A DNA stretch of 8,093 bases. Source: Acidobacteriota bacterium. Lineage in GTDB: Bacteria; Acidobacteriota; Blastocatellia; Pyrinomonadales; Pyrinomonadaceae. Below are positions 1 to 5,665 of the stretch, piece by piece (positions within the stretch are counted from its first letter, which is position 1; each line of letters starts with the position of its first letter). The DNA lies in contig JAEZJR010000172.1 in assembly GCA_023415725.1 (NCBI GenBank), positions 1 to 8,093 on the forward strand, in the 5' to 3' direction. Both the position numbers and the translations under genes were made by a program. Under the pieces are notes generated by a model. It had not been told where the DNA came from. It searched no databases and was given only the letters and a program-made list of their open reading frames with translations.

Positions 1-17
1 CGGCATCAATATCTACA

Positions 18-1076
18 ATGAAGTTCGCCGCTTCCCTTATAATTCTTTTAGTCTTCACGTTCACCGCCTTCGGACAGGAGAAACCGCTCACTCAGGCCGA
101 ATACGTTCGAATGCTGTACGGGCTGCAGAAGAATCCGGGCTCTAAATCCGACATCGTCGACGCGCTGCGCCGCCGCGGGATCGATTTCACCGTGACGGAC
201 GGCATCCGCGGGCTTACGCGGTCGAAATCTTCCAACGACGATGGGCTGAAACGGGCGCTTGAAGAGGCAGAGCGTAGGCGACAAAACCCTGAGGCCGCGA
301 AGCTCCCATCCCATATCGAGGTCGCGGGGCTGATCGAGAAGACCCGCCAGAAAACACTCGCCGCGGTCGAGGAAATGCCGGATTTCGTGGTGAAGCAACA
401 GATCCAGCGTTCCATAGGGTTCGCGGGGACGGGGAGTTTCCGCACGCAGGACAGGCTCGTGGTCGGGGTGAGTTATCGTTCATCGGGTGAAGAAAATTAC
501 CGCCTTCTCGCGATAAACGGTGCTATTCAACAAAACGCGCAATCGAAAGGCAGCTATGAGGAGGCCGGCGGGTCAAGCTCGACGGGCGAATTCGTAACCA
601 TGCTGGCGAAGATCTTCAAGCCGGAGAGCGAGGCCGATTTCACACCGCTTCAGACTGACGTGATACGAGGTCGGAACGCCGTGATATTCGAATTCAGTGT
701 CGAACGTGACAAGGCGAAGCAATTGATCGTTTCTAAGGGAGCAGTCGCGACCGATTCGACGATCACCGGGATGAAGGGACGGATCTGGATCGATCGAGAA
801 GCGTTTCGTGTCTTGAAACTCGAGAGCGAAGCCACGGAAATCCCGGAGGGATTCCCGATCACCGCCGCCCGCCGCGTGATCGACTATGACTGGCAGACGA
901 TCTCGGACGAGAAATACCTGCTGCCGCTGCTGTCCGACGTGCGACTGACAGTCCGGGAAGGTGGGAAGCTCTACGAAACGCGCAACGTCATTCGGTTCAC
1001 TAACTACCAGAAATTCGGCACTGACATTGTGATCGGTGAAGAGGATGTGGCCCCCGCGAAAGAAGAGAAACCTTAG
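18..1076 (+). CDS. Exported protein of unknown function, Acidobacteriota-type
   Basis: The 352-aa product starts with a clear Sec signal peptide: K2, a hydrophobic run at about residues 4-17, and a likely cleavage near FGQ (18-20). It should therefore lie in the periplasm or at the outer envelope. Residues 25-65 form a short mostly helical segment that includes DALRRRGIDF. A charged helix follows at about 76-92. The main body, about 100-335, is beta-rich and contains MPDFVVKQQIQR (120-131), SSTGEF (187-192), GRIWIDREAFRVLKLE (254-269) and YLLPLLSDVRL (300-310). From memory this order resembles a secreted family expanded in Acidobacteriota, where the first motif is usually PDFVCTQ; here the Cys position is Val. 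No catalytic motif is visible and I assign no function. The start has no Shine-Dalgarno site, and only 17 bases of upstream sequence are present. The tail (EEDVAPAKEEKP) is low-complexity and charged. Confidence 0.85.
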   Translation: MKFAASLIILLVFTFTAFGQEKPLTQAEYVRMLYGLQKNPGSKSDIVDALRRRGIDFTVTDGIRGLTRSKSSNDDGLKRALEEAERRRQNPEAAKLPSHIEVAGLIEKTRQKTLAAVEEMPDFVVKQQIQRSIGFAGTGSFRTQDRLVVGVSYRSSGEENYRLLAINGAIQQNAQSKGSYEEAGGSSSTGEFVTMLAKIFKPESEADFTPLQTDVIRGRNAVIFEFSVERDKAKQLIVSKGAVATDSTITGMKGRIWIDREAFRVLKLESEATEIPEGFPITAARRVIDYDWQTISDEKYLLPLLSDVRLTVREGGKLYETRNVIRFTNYQKFGTDIVIGEEDVAPAKEEKP

Positions 1077-1103
1077 TGAGTTGGGAAAACCAATGCACTT
1101 AAG

Positions 1104-1137
1104 TAGTACCCGGCAAACTCCAGTTTGCCGGGTACTA
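1104..1137. repeat. Perfect 16-bp-arm palindrome, REP-like
   Basis: Arms 1104-1119 and 1122-1137 are perfectly complementary around a CC centre (core GCAAACTCCAGTTTGC, extended outward by CCGG and GTAC). Neither strand has a T-tract next to it, so it is not a classic intrinsic terminator. It may still end or stabilise transcripts of the genes on both sides. It overlaps the stop codon of the small minus-strand gene at 1135-1239. A second palindrome at 4557-4579 follows the same template, which suggests a dispersed element. Confidence 0.75.
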
Positions 1138-1239
1138 AAGCGAAAAGTACGCGATCAGAGCGGGGAGTAAGAGCCAAAGTAAACCTTTGATAAGGAAAAA
1201 TACAAAGGCTGCGGTGCCAAGCCGTTTGGTCCATTTCAT
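1135..1239 (-). CDS. Small single-helix membrane protein (34 aa)
   Basis: A short minus-strand frame begins ATG AAA TGG ACC AAA CGG at 1239 and ends with TAG at 1137-1135. The product opens with MKWTKRLG, continues with a hydrophobic stretch AAFVFFLIKGLLWLLLPALI, and ends AYFSL. A basic, Trp-containing N-terminus followed by one roughly 20-residue membrane helix is what a real small inner-membrane protein looks like. An in-frame ATG at 1284 would add 15 polar residues (beginning MEQACENQ); I prefer the inner start because the extension looks unstructured. Neither start has a convincing Shine-Dalgarno site. The gene is divergent from the dipeptidase gene at 1332, and its stop lies inside the palindrome at 1104-1137. 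Function is unknown. The reading frame is short enough to be chance, but the amphipathic layout argues against that. Confidence 0.5.
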   Translation of the reverse strand: MKWTKRLGTAAFVFFLIKGLLWLLLPALIAYFSL

Positions 1240-1275
1240 ACCCGGCCCCGCTTTCGCTCTCTGATTCTCGCAGGC

Positions 1276-1306
1276 TTGCTCCATAACCTCATTTTTAGCG
1301 TATCAT
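1276..1306 (+). promoter_or_regulatory. Possible promoter of the dipeptidase gene
   Basis: TATCAT at 1301-1306 matches five of six bases of a sigma-70 -10 box, 25 nt before the ATG at 1332. The best upstream partner is TTGCTC at 1276-1281, a weak -35 match with a long 19-bp spacer. The site lies in the short region between the divergent small membrane protein gene and the dipeptidase gene. Confidence 0.3.
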
Positions 1307-1331
1307 CTCCGAAAGCACATCGCCTTAGAAA

Positions 1332-2003
1332 ATGAGAATTCCAAGATCGACACTTGCGCTCCTCGCTCTATTTCTTATCCTTTCATTTCAGGCCCTTGCT
1401 CAGGAGGGGCCGCCGAAGGAACCGAACAAGCGCGAGGCGAAATTGGTAGAACTCATCACTCTCGACCCCACCATAAAGCTTGACATCCGCTACGCCACCG
1501 AAGACAACTTCGTTGGAAAGAAGGTCTATCCTGAGGCTCGGGCGTTCCTGCAAAAACCCGCGGCGAAAGCCGTCGCGAAGGTTCACAAGAAGCTGCGTGA
1601 ACGCGGTCTCGGGCTGGTTATTTTCGACGGGTATAGACCGTGGTCTATCACGAAATTGTTCTGGGAAGTAACGCCGGAGGAAAAGCGCAAGTTCGTCGCG
1701 AACCCGGCTAAAGGATCAAAGCACAACCGCGGATGCGCGGTGGACCTTTCTATATTCGATCTGAAGACGGGAAAACTCGTGGATATGCCGTCCGGATATG
1801 ACGAGTTCACGGAACGAGCATCACCGGATTACACCGGCGGGACGGCCGAACAGACCGCAAACCGCGAACTGCTCCGCAAGCTGATGGAGGACGCCGGATT
1901 CACGGTCAACCCGAACGAGTGGTGGCATTTCGACTTTAAGGATTGGGAGAAGTACGCGATCTACGACATCTCGTTCGACGAAGCTGGCAGGAAAGAAGAT
2001 TGA
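1332..2003 (+). CDS. Exported D-alanyl-D-alanine dipeptidase, VanX/DdpX type (M15D)
   Basis: This 223-aa zinc metallopeptidase of the M15D family hydrolyses D-Ala-D-Ala. A Sec signal peptide (about 1-23, ending ALAQ) places the mature enzyme outside the cytoplasm. Family signatures occur in order: DIRYATEDNFVG (51-62), FDGYRP (98-103), SKHNRGCAVDL (129-139) and EWWHFDF (196-202). By analogy with VanX (ligands H116, D123, H184; base E181), the zinc ligands are H131, D138 and H199 and the catalytic base is E196. The spacing from first to last ligand, 68 residues, is the same as in VanX. No vanH, vanA or vanRS homologue is present, so peptidoglycan peptide turnover or nutrient salvage is more likely than glycopeptide resistance. 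It is single-cistronic, closed by the terminator at 2005-2038. No Shine-Dalgarno site precedes the ATG. Confidence 0.93.
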   Translation: MRIPRSTLALLALFLILSFQALAQEGPPKEPNKREAKLVELITLDPTIKLDIRYATEDNFVGKKVYPEARAFLQKPAAKAVAKVHKKLRERGLGLVIFDGYRPWSITKLFWEVTPEEKRKFVANPAKGSKHNRGCAVDLSIFDLKTGKLVDMPSGYDEFTERASPDYTGGTAEQTANRELLRKLMEDAGFTVNPNEWWHFDFKDWEKYAIYDISFDEAGRKED

Positions 2004-2004
2004 A

Positions 2005-2038
2005 TAAAAAAGAGCGGGGCCGGCCCCGCTCTTTTTTA
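2005..2038. terminator. Bidirectional intrinsic terminator, perfect 34-bp palindrome
   Basis: The GC-rich core AGAGCGGGGCC pairs perfectly with GGCCCCGCTCT (2011-2032) and is flanked by A5 on the left and T5 on the right, with an outer T-A pair (2005/2038). It begins 2 bases after the dipeptidase stop and ends 8 bases from the stop of the convergent YceI gene. The symmetrical A and T tracts let it work in both directions. Confidence 0.93.
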
Positions 2039-2045
2039 ACCCAGA

Positions 2046-2729
2046 CTACTGGGCAGCCGGAGCCTGCGGACGGGCCTTGGCGGCTTCGATCTGCAGAACC
2101 ACCTTGACGTCATCCGACAAAGTCGGTACGCCGTTGGGCATATTGCCGCCATAGTTGACGCCGAAGTCACGGCGGTTGATCGTGGTCTCGCCGGCGATGC
2201 CGATCTTCGCACCGCTGCGTTCCCCGCCCGGGACGAAGCCAGTAATGTCGAACGGGATCGAGACGGACTTCGTTACGCTCTTCATGGTCAGGTCGCCGGT
2301 GAGTACCCAGCCCTTACCTTTCTTCGCCACGCTCGTGCTCTTGAACGTCATTTCCGGGTAAGTTTCCACTTCGAAGAAGTCCTTGGTCCGGAGGTGGTTG
2401 TCGCGCGGGGCGACACCAGTATCAACGCTCGTCATCTTCGCGGTGAACTGGACCGTCGACTTTGACGGGTCGGCTGCGTCGTAATTGACTGTGCCTGTGA
2501 AGTCGCGGAAATAACCGGGAACCTCGATCAGGCCCATGTGCTTGACCTTGAAGCCGATGAAGCTGTGAGCCTTGTCGAAATTGTAAGTGCCCGCCTCGGC
2601 CAGCTTCATAGCTTTTTCATCTGCGGGGACGGTCGGGGTGACGCCGGCGTTGGCGTAGGTGGTGAACTTGATCGCCCCGGCGATCGCGACGATGGCGAAC
2701 AAGGCGAATGCGAAAACGAACTTTTTCAT
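2046..2729 (-). CDS. Exported YceI-family isoprenoid/lipid-binding protein
   Basis: The 227-aa product has an N-terminal export signal: KK at 2-3, a hydrophobic core at about 4-20, and possible cleavage near YANA-G (25-29). One YceI lipocalin-like beta-barrel follows at about residues 45-217. Family hallmarks seen are YNFDKAHSFIGFKVKHMG, the VDTGVAPRDNHLRTKDFFE block, YPEMTFKST, LTGDLTMKSVTKSV and the RRDFGVNYG block near the end. Characterised YceI-fold proteins bind polyisoprenoid-like molecules in the periplasm; the natural ligand here cannot be read from sequence. The Pro/Ala-rich tail (KARPQAPAAQ) is dispensable-looking. It is transcribed alone, divergent from the DinB-fold gene and convergent with the dipeptidase. 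It is the only gene in the window with a strong Shine-Dalgarno site, consistent with high expression. Confidence 0.93.
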   Translation of the reverse strand: MKKFVFAFALFAIVAIAGAIKFTTYANAGVTPTVPADEKAMKLAEAGTYNFDKAHSFIGFKVKHMGLIEVPGYFRDFTGTVNYDAADPSKSTVQFTAKMTSVDTGVAPRDNHLRTKDFFEVETYPEMTFKSTSVAKKGKGWVLTGDLTMKSVTKSVSIPFDITGFVPGGERSGAKIGIAGETTINRRDFGVNYGGNMPNGVPTLSDDVKVVLQIEAAKARPQAPAAQ

Positions 2730-2737
2730 CTGAGGAA

Positions 2738-2744
2738 CTCCTTT
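2738..2744 (-). promoter_or_regulatory. Strong Shine-Dalgarno site of the YceI gene
   Basis: AAAGGAG (read on the minus strand, 2744-2738) sits 8 nt before the ATG at 2729. It is the only convincing ribosome binding site in the window, and it fixes the YceI start. Confidence 0.85.
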
Positions 2745-2760
2745 GGGTTTTAGTTGGAAA

Positions 2761-2769
2761 ATTATTGCA
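2761..2769 (-). promoter_or_regulatory. Possible extended -10 promoter element of the YceI gene
   Basis: On the minus strand TGCAATAAT (2769-2761) resembles an extended -10 (TGn followed by TATAAT with one mismatch), about 31 nt upstream of the YceI ATG. The best -35 candidate, TTCGCA at 2791-2786, is weak and 19 bp away. The call rests on the -10 alone. Confidence 0.4.
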
Positions 2770-2822
2770 CACAGGGACGGTTGGATGCGAAGCGGGTATG
2801 CGGCCTAATATGCTCTTTTTGG

Positions 2823-2828
2823 TAATAT
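2823..2828 (+). promoter_or_regulatory. Candidate -10 box for a leaderless DinB-fold transcript
   Basis: TAATAT lies 7 nt before the ATG at 2836, the distance expected if transcription begins at the start codon. No -35 element is recognisable. It is one of four similar cases in the window. Confidence 0.3.
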
Positions 2829-2835
2829 AGGCGCT

Positions 2836-3375
2836 ATGCAAACTGGATTGAAGACCGTCGCGTTGAAGAGGCCCGAGGCGTCGGAATATAACGAGTACTA
2901 CGGGAAGTACATTTCGCTGATCGATGATTCAGATCTGCTGGGCACACTCGAGAGCCAGATCCGCGAAACGCGCGACCTGTTCGCCGGTTTCCCTGAGGAA
3001 CGCGGCTCGCACGCTTACGCGGAGGGGAAATGGACGATCAAAGAAGTGGTCAGCCATCTGCTCGACGGTGAACGAATCTTCGGCTACCGCCTGCTCCGCA
3101 TCGCTCGCGGCGACGCCACGCCGCTCGAAGGATTCGAGCAGGACGACTATATCGTAACGTCGCACGCGAACGAGCGCTCGTTCACCGATCTGCTATGCGA
3201 ATTCGGTGAACTTCGAGCCGCGAATCTTCGGCTGATGCATTCGCTGGACGAAGCGGATTGGCAGCGGATGGGCACGGCAAGCGGGTACCCGGTTTCTGCT
3301 CGGGCTCTTGCGTTCATCATGGCCGGGCACGTCCGGCATCACCTGAACGTCATCGCAGAGCGCTACCTTGCCTAG
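2836..3375 (+). CDS. DinB-fold metalloprotein, YfiT/BstA-like putative thiol S-transferase
   Basis: The 179-aa four-helix-bundle protein belongs to the DinB/YfiT superfamily. The signature GKWTIKEVVSHLLDGE (64-79) and the C-terminal GHVRHHLNVI (164-173) supply the usual histidine triad, here H74, H165 and H169, which binds a divalent metal. Length, motif order and the YxxGxWTxxxVVxHLxD block resemble B. subtilis YfiT (BstA), a bacillithiol S-transferase. This is notable because a bacillithiol-synthesis gene lies about 3 kb away, but other DinB-fold proteins have different or unknown roles, so the substrate is an inference. The stop codon directly abuts the ATG of the flavoprotein gene at 3376, so the two are almost certainly cotranscribed. 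No Shine-Dalgarno site is present; TAATAT at 2823-2828 may be a -10 box for a leaderless transcript. The first 12 residues are not obviously part of the domain. Confidence 0.88.
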   Translation: MQTGLKTVALKRPEASEYNEYYGKYISLIDDSDLLGTLESQIRETRDLFAGFPEERGSHAYAEGKWTIKEVVSHLLDGERIFGYRLLRIARGDATPLEGFEQDDYIVTSHANERSFTDLLCEFGELRAANLRLMHSLDEADWQRMGTASGYPVSARALAFIMAGHVRHHLNVIAERYLA

Positions 3376-4536
3376 ATGCATTTCGACGCCATAATCATCG
3401 GCGGCGGTGCGGCGGGATTGTTCTGTGCGGGGCTCGCGGGGAAACGCGGCCGCCGTGTGCTGGTGATAGAGAGGAACGCCCAGGTCGGCCGCAAGATCCT
3501 CATCTCCGGCGGCGGGCGGTGCAACTTTACGAACCTGAACGTCGGCGCGGAGAATTTCGTCTCGAGCAATCCGCACTTTGCTAAATCGGCCCTCGCCCGT
3601 TACACTCCCCAGCATTTCATCGAGCTCGTCCGCCGCCACAAGATCCCCTATTACGAAAAGAAACTCGGGCAGTTATTCTGCCGCGAGAGTTCCAAAAAGA
3701 TCGTCGCCATGCTGATGGCGGAGTGCGAAGCGGGTCGTACTGACGTTCGAACGGCATGCAGCGTAGATCGCGTTGAGCGGTCGGGCGAAACGTTTCGGGT
3801 CGGGACGAATCAGGGAGAATTCGAATCGTGCAGCCTCGTCGTCGCGACGGGAGGGCTTTCGTTCGCGAAGGTCGGGGCGACAGATCTTGGATACCGCATC
3901 GCTAAGCAGTTCGGTTTGAAGATCGTCGAAATGAGGCCGTCGCTCGTGCCGCTTGTTTTCGAAGGTGAAGGATTTCGCGAACTTGCCGGGATTTCGGTAG
4001 AGTCACTCGTGACCGCGAACGGAGCGAGCTTTCGCGAGAACATACTTTTTACCCACCGCGGCCTCTCCGGCCCGGCAATACTGCAGGTATCGAACTACTG
4101 GGACCCAGCTAAGCCGATTAAAATAGATCTGCTGCCTGGTAAGGACGCTCGCGCACTCCTTGAATCGAATCGCACGAACAAAAAGCGCGTGGACAATTTC
4201 TTCGCGGAACTTATGCCGGCGAAGGTCGCCGAACGAATGCTGAATCAGAACGACCGTGCGAAGCCGCTCGCACAAATGAGCGACCGCGAGGTGGAAACTT
4301 CCGCCGCGGCCTTAAACGAATGGAAGGTGCGGTTCCGCGAAACTGAGGGATACGATAAGGCTGAGGTGACGCTGGGTGGAGTGTCGACAGATGAACTTTC
4401 TTCGAAGACCATGGAAGCTCGAAGGGTGCCGGGTTTGTACTTCATCGGAGAGGTCGTCGATGTTACGGGTTGGCTTGGCGGATACAATTTCCAGTGGGCT
4501 TGGTCTTCTGCCGCCGCAGCTGCTGAGGCGATCTGA
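3376..4536 (+). CDS. HI0933/BaiN-family NAD(P)/FAD-dependent flavoprotein
   Basis: The 386-aa cytosolic flavoprotein has an N-terminal Rossmann motif, IIIGGGAAGLFCAG (6-19), for the FAD ADP moiety. It is followed by an acidic strand end (IERN, 31-34) and the family hallmark GRKILISGGGRCNFTN (38-53). Further family blocks are LVVATGGLSFAKVGATDLGY, FTHRGLSGPAILQ, TLGGVSTDEL and the C-terminal FAD-binding GEVVDVTGWLGGYNFQWAW (358-376). Length is normal for this family (about 390-420 aa). Members include E. coli YhiN, H. influenzae HI0933 and the clostridial bile-acid enzyme BaiN; most have no established physiological substrate, so I do not extend the bile-acid role to this protein. It starts immediately after the TAG of the DinB-fold gene, without its own Shine-Dalgarno site, which points to translational coupling. 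The stop is followed by a palindrome at 4557-4579. Confidence 0.93.
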   Translation: MHFDAIIIGGGAAGLFCAGLAGKRGRRVLVIERNAQVGRKILISGGGRCNFTNLNVGAENFVSSNPHFAKSALARYTPQHFIELVRRHKIPYYEKKLGQLFCRESSKKIVAMLMAECEAGRTDVRTACSVDRVERSGETFRVGTNQGEFESCSLVVATGGLSFAKVGATDLGYRIAKQFGLKIVEMRPSLVPLVFEGEGFRELAGISVESLVTANGASFRENILFTHRGLSGPAILQVSNYWDPAKPIKIDLLPGKDARALLESNRTNKKRVDNFFAELMPAKVAERMLNQNDRAKPLAQMSDREVETSAAALNEWKVRFRETEGYDKAEVTLGGVSTDELSSKTMEARRVPGLYFIGEVVDVTGWLGGYNFQWAWSSAAAAAEAI

Positions 4537-4556
4537 GATAAGATCCATCTACCAAA

Positions 4557-4579
4557 AGAGCAGGCTAACAGCCTGCTTT
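4557..4579. repeat. GCAGGCTAACAGCCTGC palindrome after the flavoprotein gene
   Basis: The arms GCAGGCT (4560-4566) and AGCCTGC (4570-4576) are perfect around AAC. The stem extends by A-T (4559/4577), a G-T wobble and A-T to 4557/4579. Only TTTA follows, so it is a weak terminator at best. It shares its template (GCA-nn-CT, spacer, AG-nn-TGC) with the palindrome at 1104-1137, pointing to a dispersed REP-like element. Confidence 0.6.
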
Positions 4580-4599
4580 ACGTTGCTTTAAACGAAGTA

Positions 4600-4790
4600 G
4601 AGGGAAACGTCTCCCACACCGTCTCCCTCCTTTTCGCGCTAATCACGTGGAGCGATCAGCAGCGAAACCTGAGATATTTTACTCTTCGCCTTCCTCTTAC
4701 TGGTTCAGTTGTAACGACTTAAGGGAGGCGAACGAACAAGGATAATGTCACGGGTTCGAAACGGTGTCAAGCCCGGTCGCTGACTTTTTT
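4600..4790 (+). ncRNA. Candidate structured RNA with its own terminator
   Basis: Successive helices can be drawn on the plus strand. P1: 4600-4605 with 4624-4629, continued after one mismatch by 4607-4609 with 4620-4622. P2: 4632-4644 with 4654-4667, 12 pairs with one A-C mismatch and one bulged A. P3: 4685-4695 with 4722-4732, 11 pairs including one G-U. A weaker P4: 4733-4737 with 4754-4758. The terminator stem is 4766-4784, followed by T6. I do not recognise the family. It could be a stand-alone small RNA or the structured 3' UTR of the flavoprotein gene. A tRNA-like T-loop (GGGTTCGAAAC, 4752-4762) and D-loop-like GGTTCAGTTG (4702-4711) occur, but no cloverleaf closes. No promoter is evident, so the 5' end is a guess. 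Confidence 0.35.
4766..4790 (+). terminator. Intrinsic terminator on the plus strand
   Basis: GTCA(A)GC at 4766-4772 pairs with GCTGAC at 4779-4784, with one bulged A and a 6-nt loop, and runs directly into TTTTTT (4785-4790). It can end transcripts of the 2836-4536 operon or of the candidate RNA at 4600-4790. Confidence 0.65.
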
Positions 4791-4814
4791 ATCGCTCCGT
4801 TCAGAAGTCCACAC

Positions 4815-5624
4815 CTAGCGGAATTCCTCGATGTCCAGCCCGTACGTTTCCTGTACGTACTCCTCCTGCGCGGCGTTCACGCTGCGCAAGTTTTCGAGCC
4901 GTCGCGAGGCCTTGAGGATGTGCGATCGCGTGCTCGCTGCCATTTGTTTTAATAGATCCCGCCCCTCGGCCATTTCCCTCTTCGCCTTCATACGAAGCTC
5001 GAAAAGTTCGGACGACTCCGCTCCTGCTTTTTCCTTTTCCAAATCGCGAAATCGCTTGTTCACCTGGTAGATCTGCCGGATCACGCGGACTAGTTCGTCG
5101 CCGACCGAGTCCCCCTTCACCGTATCAGGGCTGTGCCGTAATTCCTCGATCATTTTGTCGAGTTTCCTCTGATCACCGGAGGAATAGGCCTGGTTGAGCT
5201 CCGCCATTAGGCCGTGCCTACGTTCCTTCTCCTTCTCGTCGAGCGCAAGGTCGGGATGGATGGCTCGGGCGAGATTGTGGTACGCCTTCTTGGCCTCGGG
5301 GGTCGGGATGTATTCTTCTGCTTCGTGCGCGGCCTCGGCACGGGCGGCGGATTCCTCGGCGCGGCGTCGGAGTTCCTCGACGCGTTTCTTTATCTCTTCG
5401 TCGTCGGGGACAAGCTTCAGTTCTTCCTCAGCTATCTCGGCCTCGATCTCGTCGAACTCCGCGTACAGCCGTGCCACCTCCATCGAGTAACGAGCCTCGA
5501 ACTGTTCCAATTCCGCCCGCAGGTCCGCCATCTCCTCCTCTCGGTCGGCGAGTTTGTCCTTAAGGCGCTCGAGCACCCGACGCTTCTTTTCCAGTTCGAT
5601 CTGTTCGGGCGAGGTTCCGTCCAT
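4815..5624 (-). CDS. Coiled-coil protein with an internal J-domain
   Basis: The 269-aa soluble protein is dominated by charged heptad-like helices: about 8-100 (Glu/Arg/Ala rich) and about 185-250 (Lys/Glu rich), so an extended coiled coil or dimer is likely. Between them, about 108-160, is a J-domain-like segment with the diagnostic HPD tripeptide at 123-125, preceded by the basic helix II (EAKKAYHNLARAIHPD) and followed by a helix III-like stretch ending LNQAYSSGD. The usual helix I (DYYEILGV-type) is not recognisable. HPD-bearing J-domains stimulate Hsp70/DnaK ATPase, so a DnaK cochaperone or adaptor role is inferred; no zinc-finger or client-binding DnaJ domain is present. It lies 41 bp downstream of bshB1 on the same strand and may share its transcript, although TAGAAT (5639-5634) could be its own -10 box. 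No Shine-Dalgarno site is seen. Confidence 0.87.
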   Translation of the reverse strand: MDGTSPEQIELEKKRRVLERLKDKLADREEEMADLRAELEQFEARYSMEVARLYAEFDEIEAEIAEEELKLVPDDEEIKKRVEELRRRAEESAARAEAAHEAEEYIPTPEAKKAYHNLARAIHPDLALDEKEKERRHGLMAELNQAYSSGDQRKLDKMIEELRHSPDTVKGDSVGDELVRVIRQIYQVNKRFRDLEKEKAGAESSELFELRMKAKREMAEGRDLLKQMAASTRSHILKASRRLENLRSVNAAQEEYVQETYGLDIEEFR

Positions 5625-5633
5625 AAAGCGGTT

Positions 5634-5639
5634 ATTCTA
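5634..5639 (-). promoter_or_regulatory. Candidate -10 box before the J-domain gene
   Basis: TAGAAT (minus strand, 5639-5634) differs from TATAAT at one base and ends 9 nt before the ATG at 5624, a spacing consistent with a leaderless or nearly leaderless mRNA. No clear -35 element is visible. Confidence 0.35.
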
Positions 5640-5665
5640 CCCTAGAGAGGCGTAGAAACAGAGGA

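Larger units (their letters stand above)
4537..4814. other. Non-coding, structure-rich gap between convergent genes
   Basis: No credible reading frame lies here; nothing protein-like was found on either strand. It contains, in order, a palindrome (4557-4579), a run of stem-loops (4600-4758) and an intrinsic terminator with a T6 tract (4766-4790). The last 24 bases before the J-domain gene's stop show no terminator on the minus strand. Confidence 0.7.

Noticed and set aside
1104..1137. Classic Rho-independent terminator of the first gene
   Set aside because: The stem is excellent, but neither strand has a T-tract after it and the loop is minimal, so it is listed as a repeat instead.
1332..2003. 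Glycopeptide resistance gene
   Set aside because: The homology to VanX is clear, but the product carries a signal peptide and no vanH, vanA or regulator gene is present. A resistance role is not supported.
3193..3639. Minus-strand 148-aa open frame across the DinB/flavoprotein junction
   Set aside because: It overlaps two well-recognised genes on the other strand, has no domain signature, and is explained by high-GC shadow coding.
4694..4768. tRNA-like signals: GGTTCAGTTG (D-loop-like) and CACGGGTTCGAAAC (T-loop-like) in roughly the right order
   Set aside because: No 7-bp acceptor stem, no 5-bp T stem (only CAC/GTG pairs) and no anticodon stem. The spacing is about 8 nt too long for a class I tRNA, and the strong 4685-4732 helix is incompatible with a cloverleaf. 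At most it is a decayed relic.
5214..5645. Plus-strand 143-aa open frame antisense to the J-domain gene
   Set aside because: It is a complement of the Glu/Arg-rich coiled-coil codons, giving Leu/Phe/Ser-rich low-complexity sequence. The opposite strand has the HPD motif and is the real gene.
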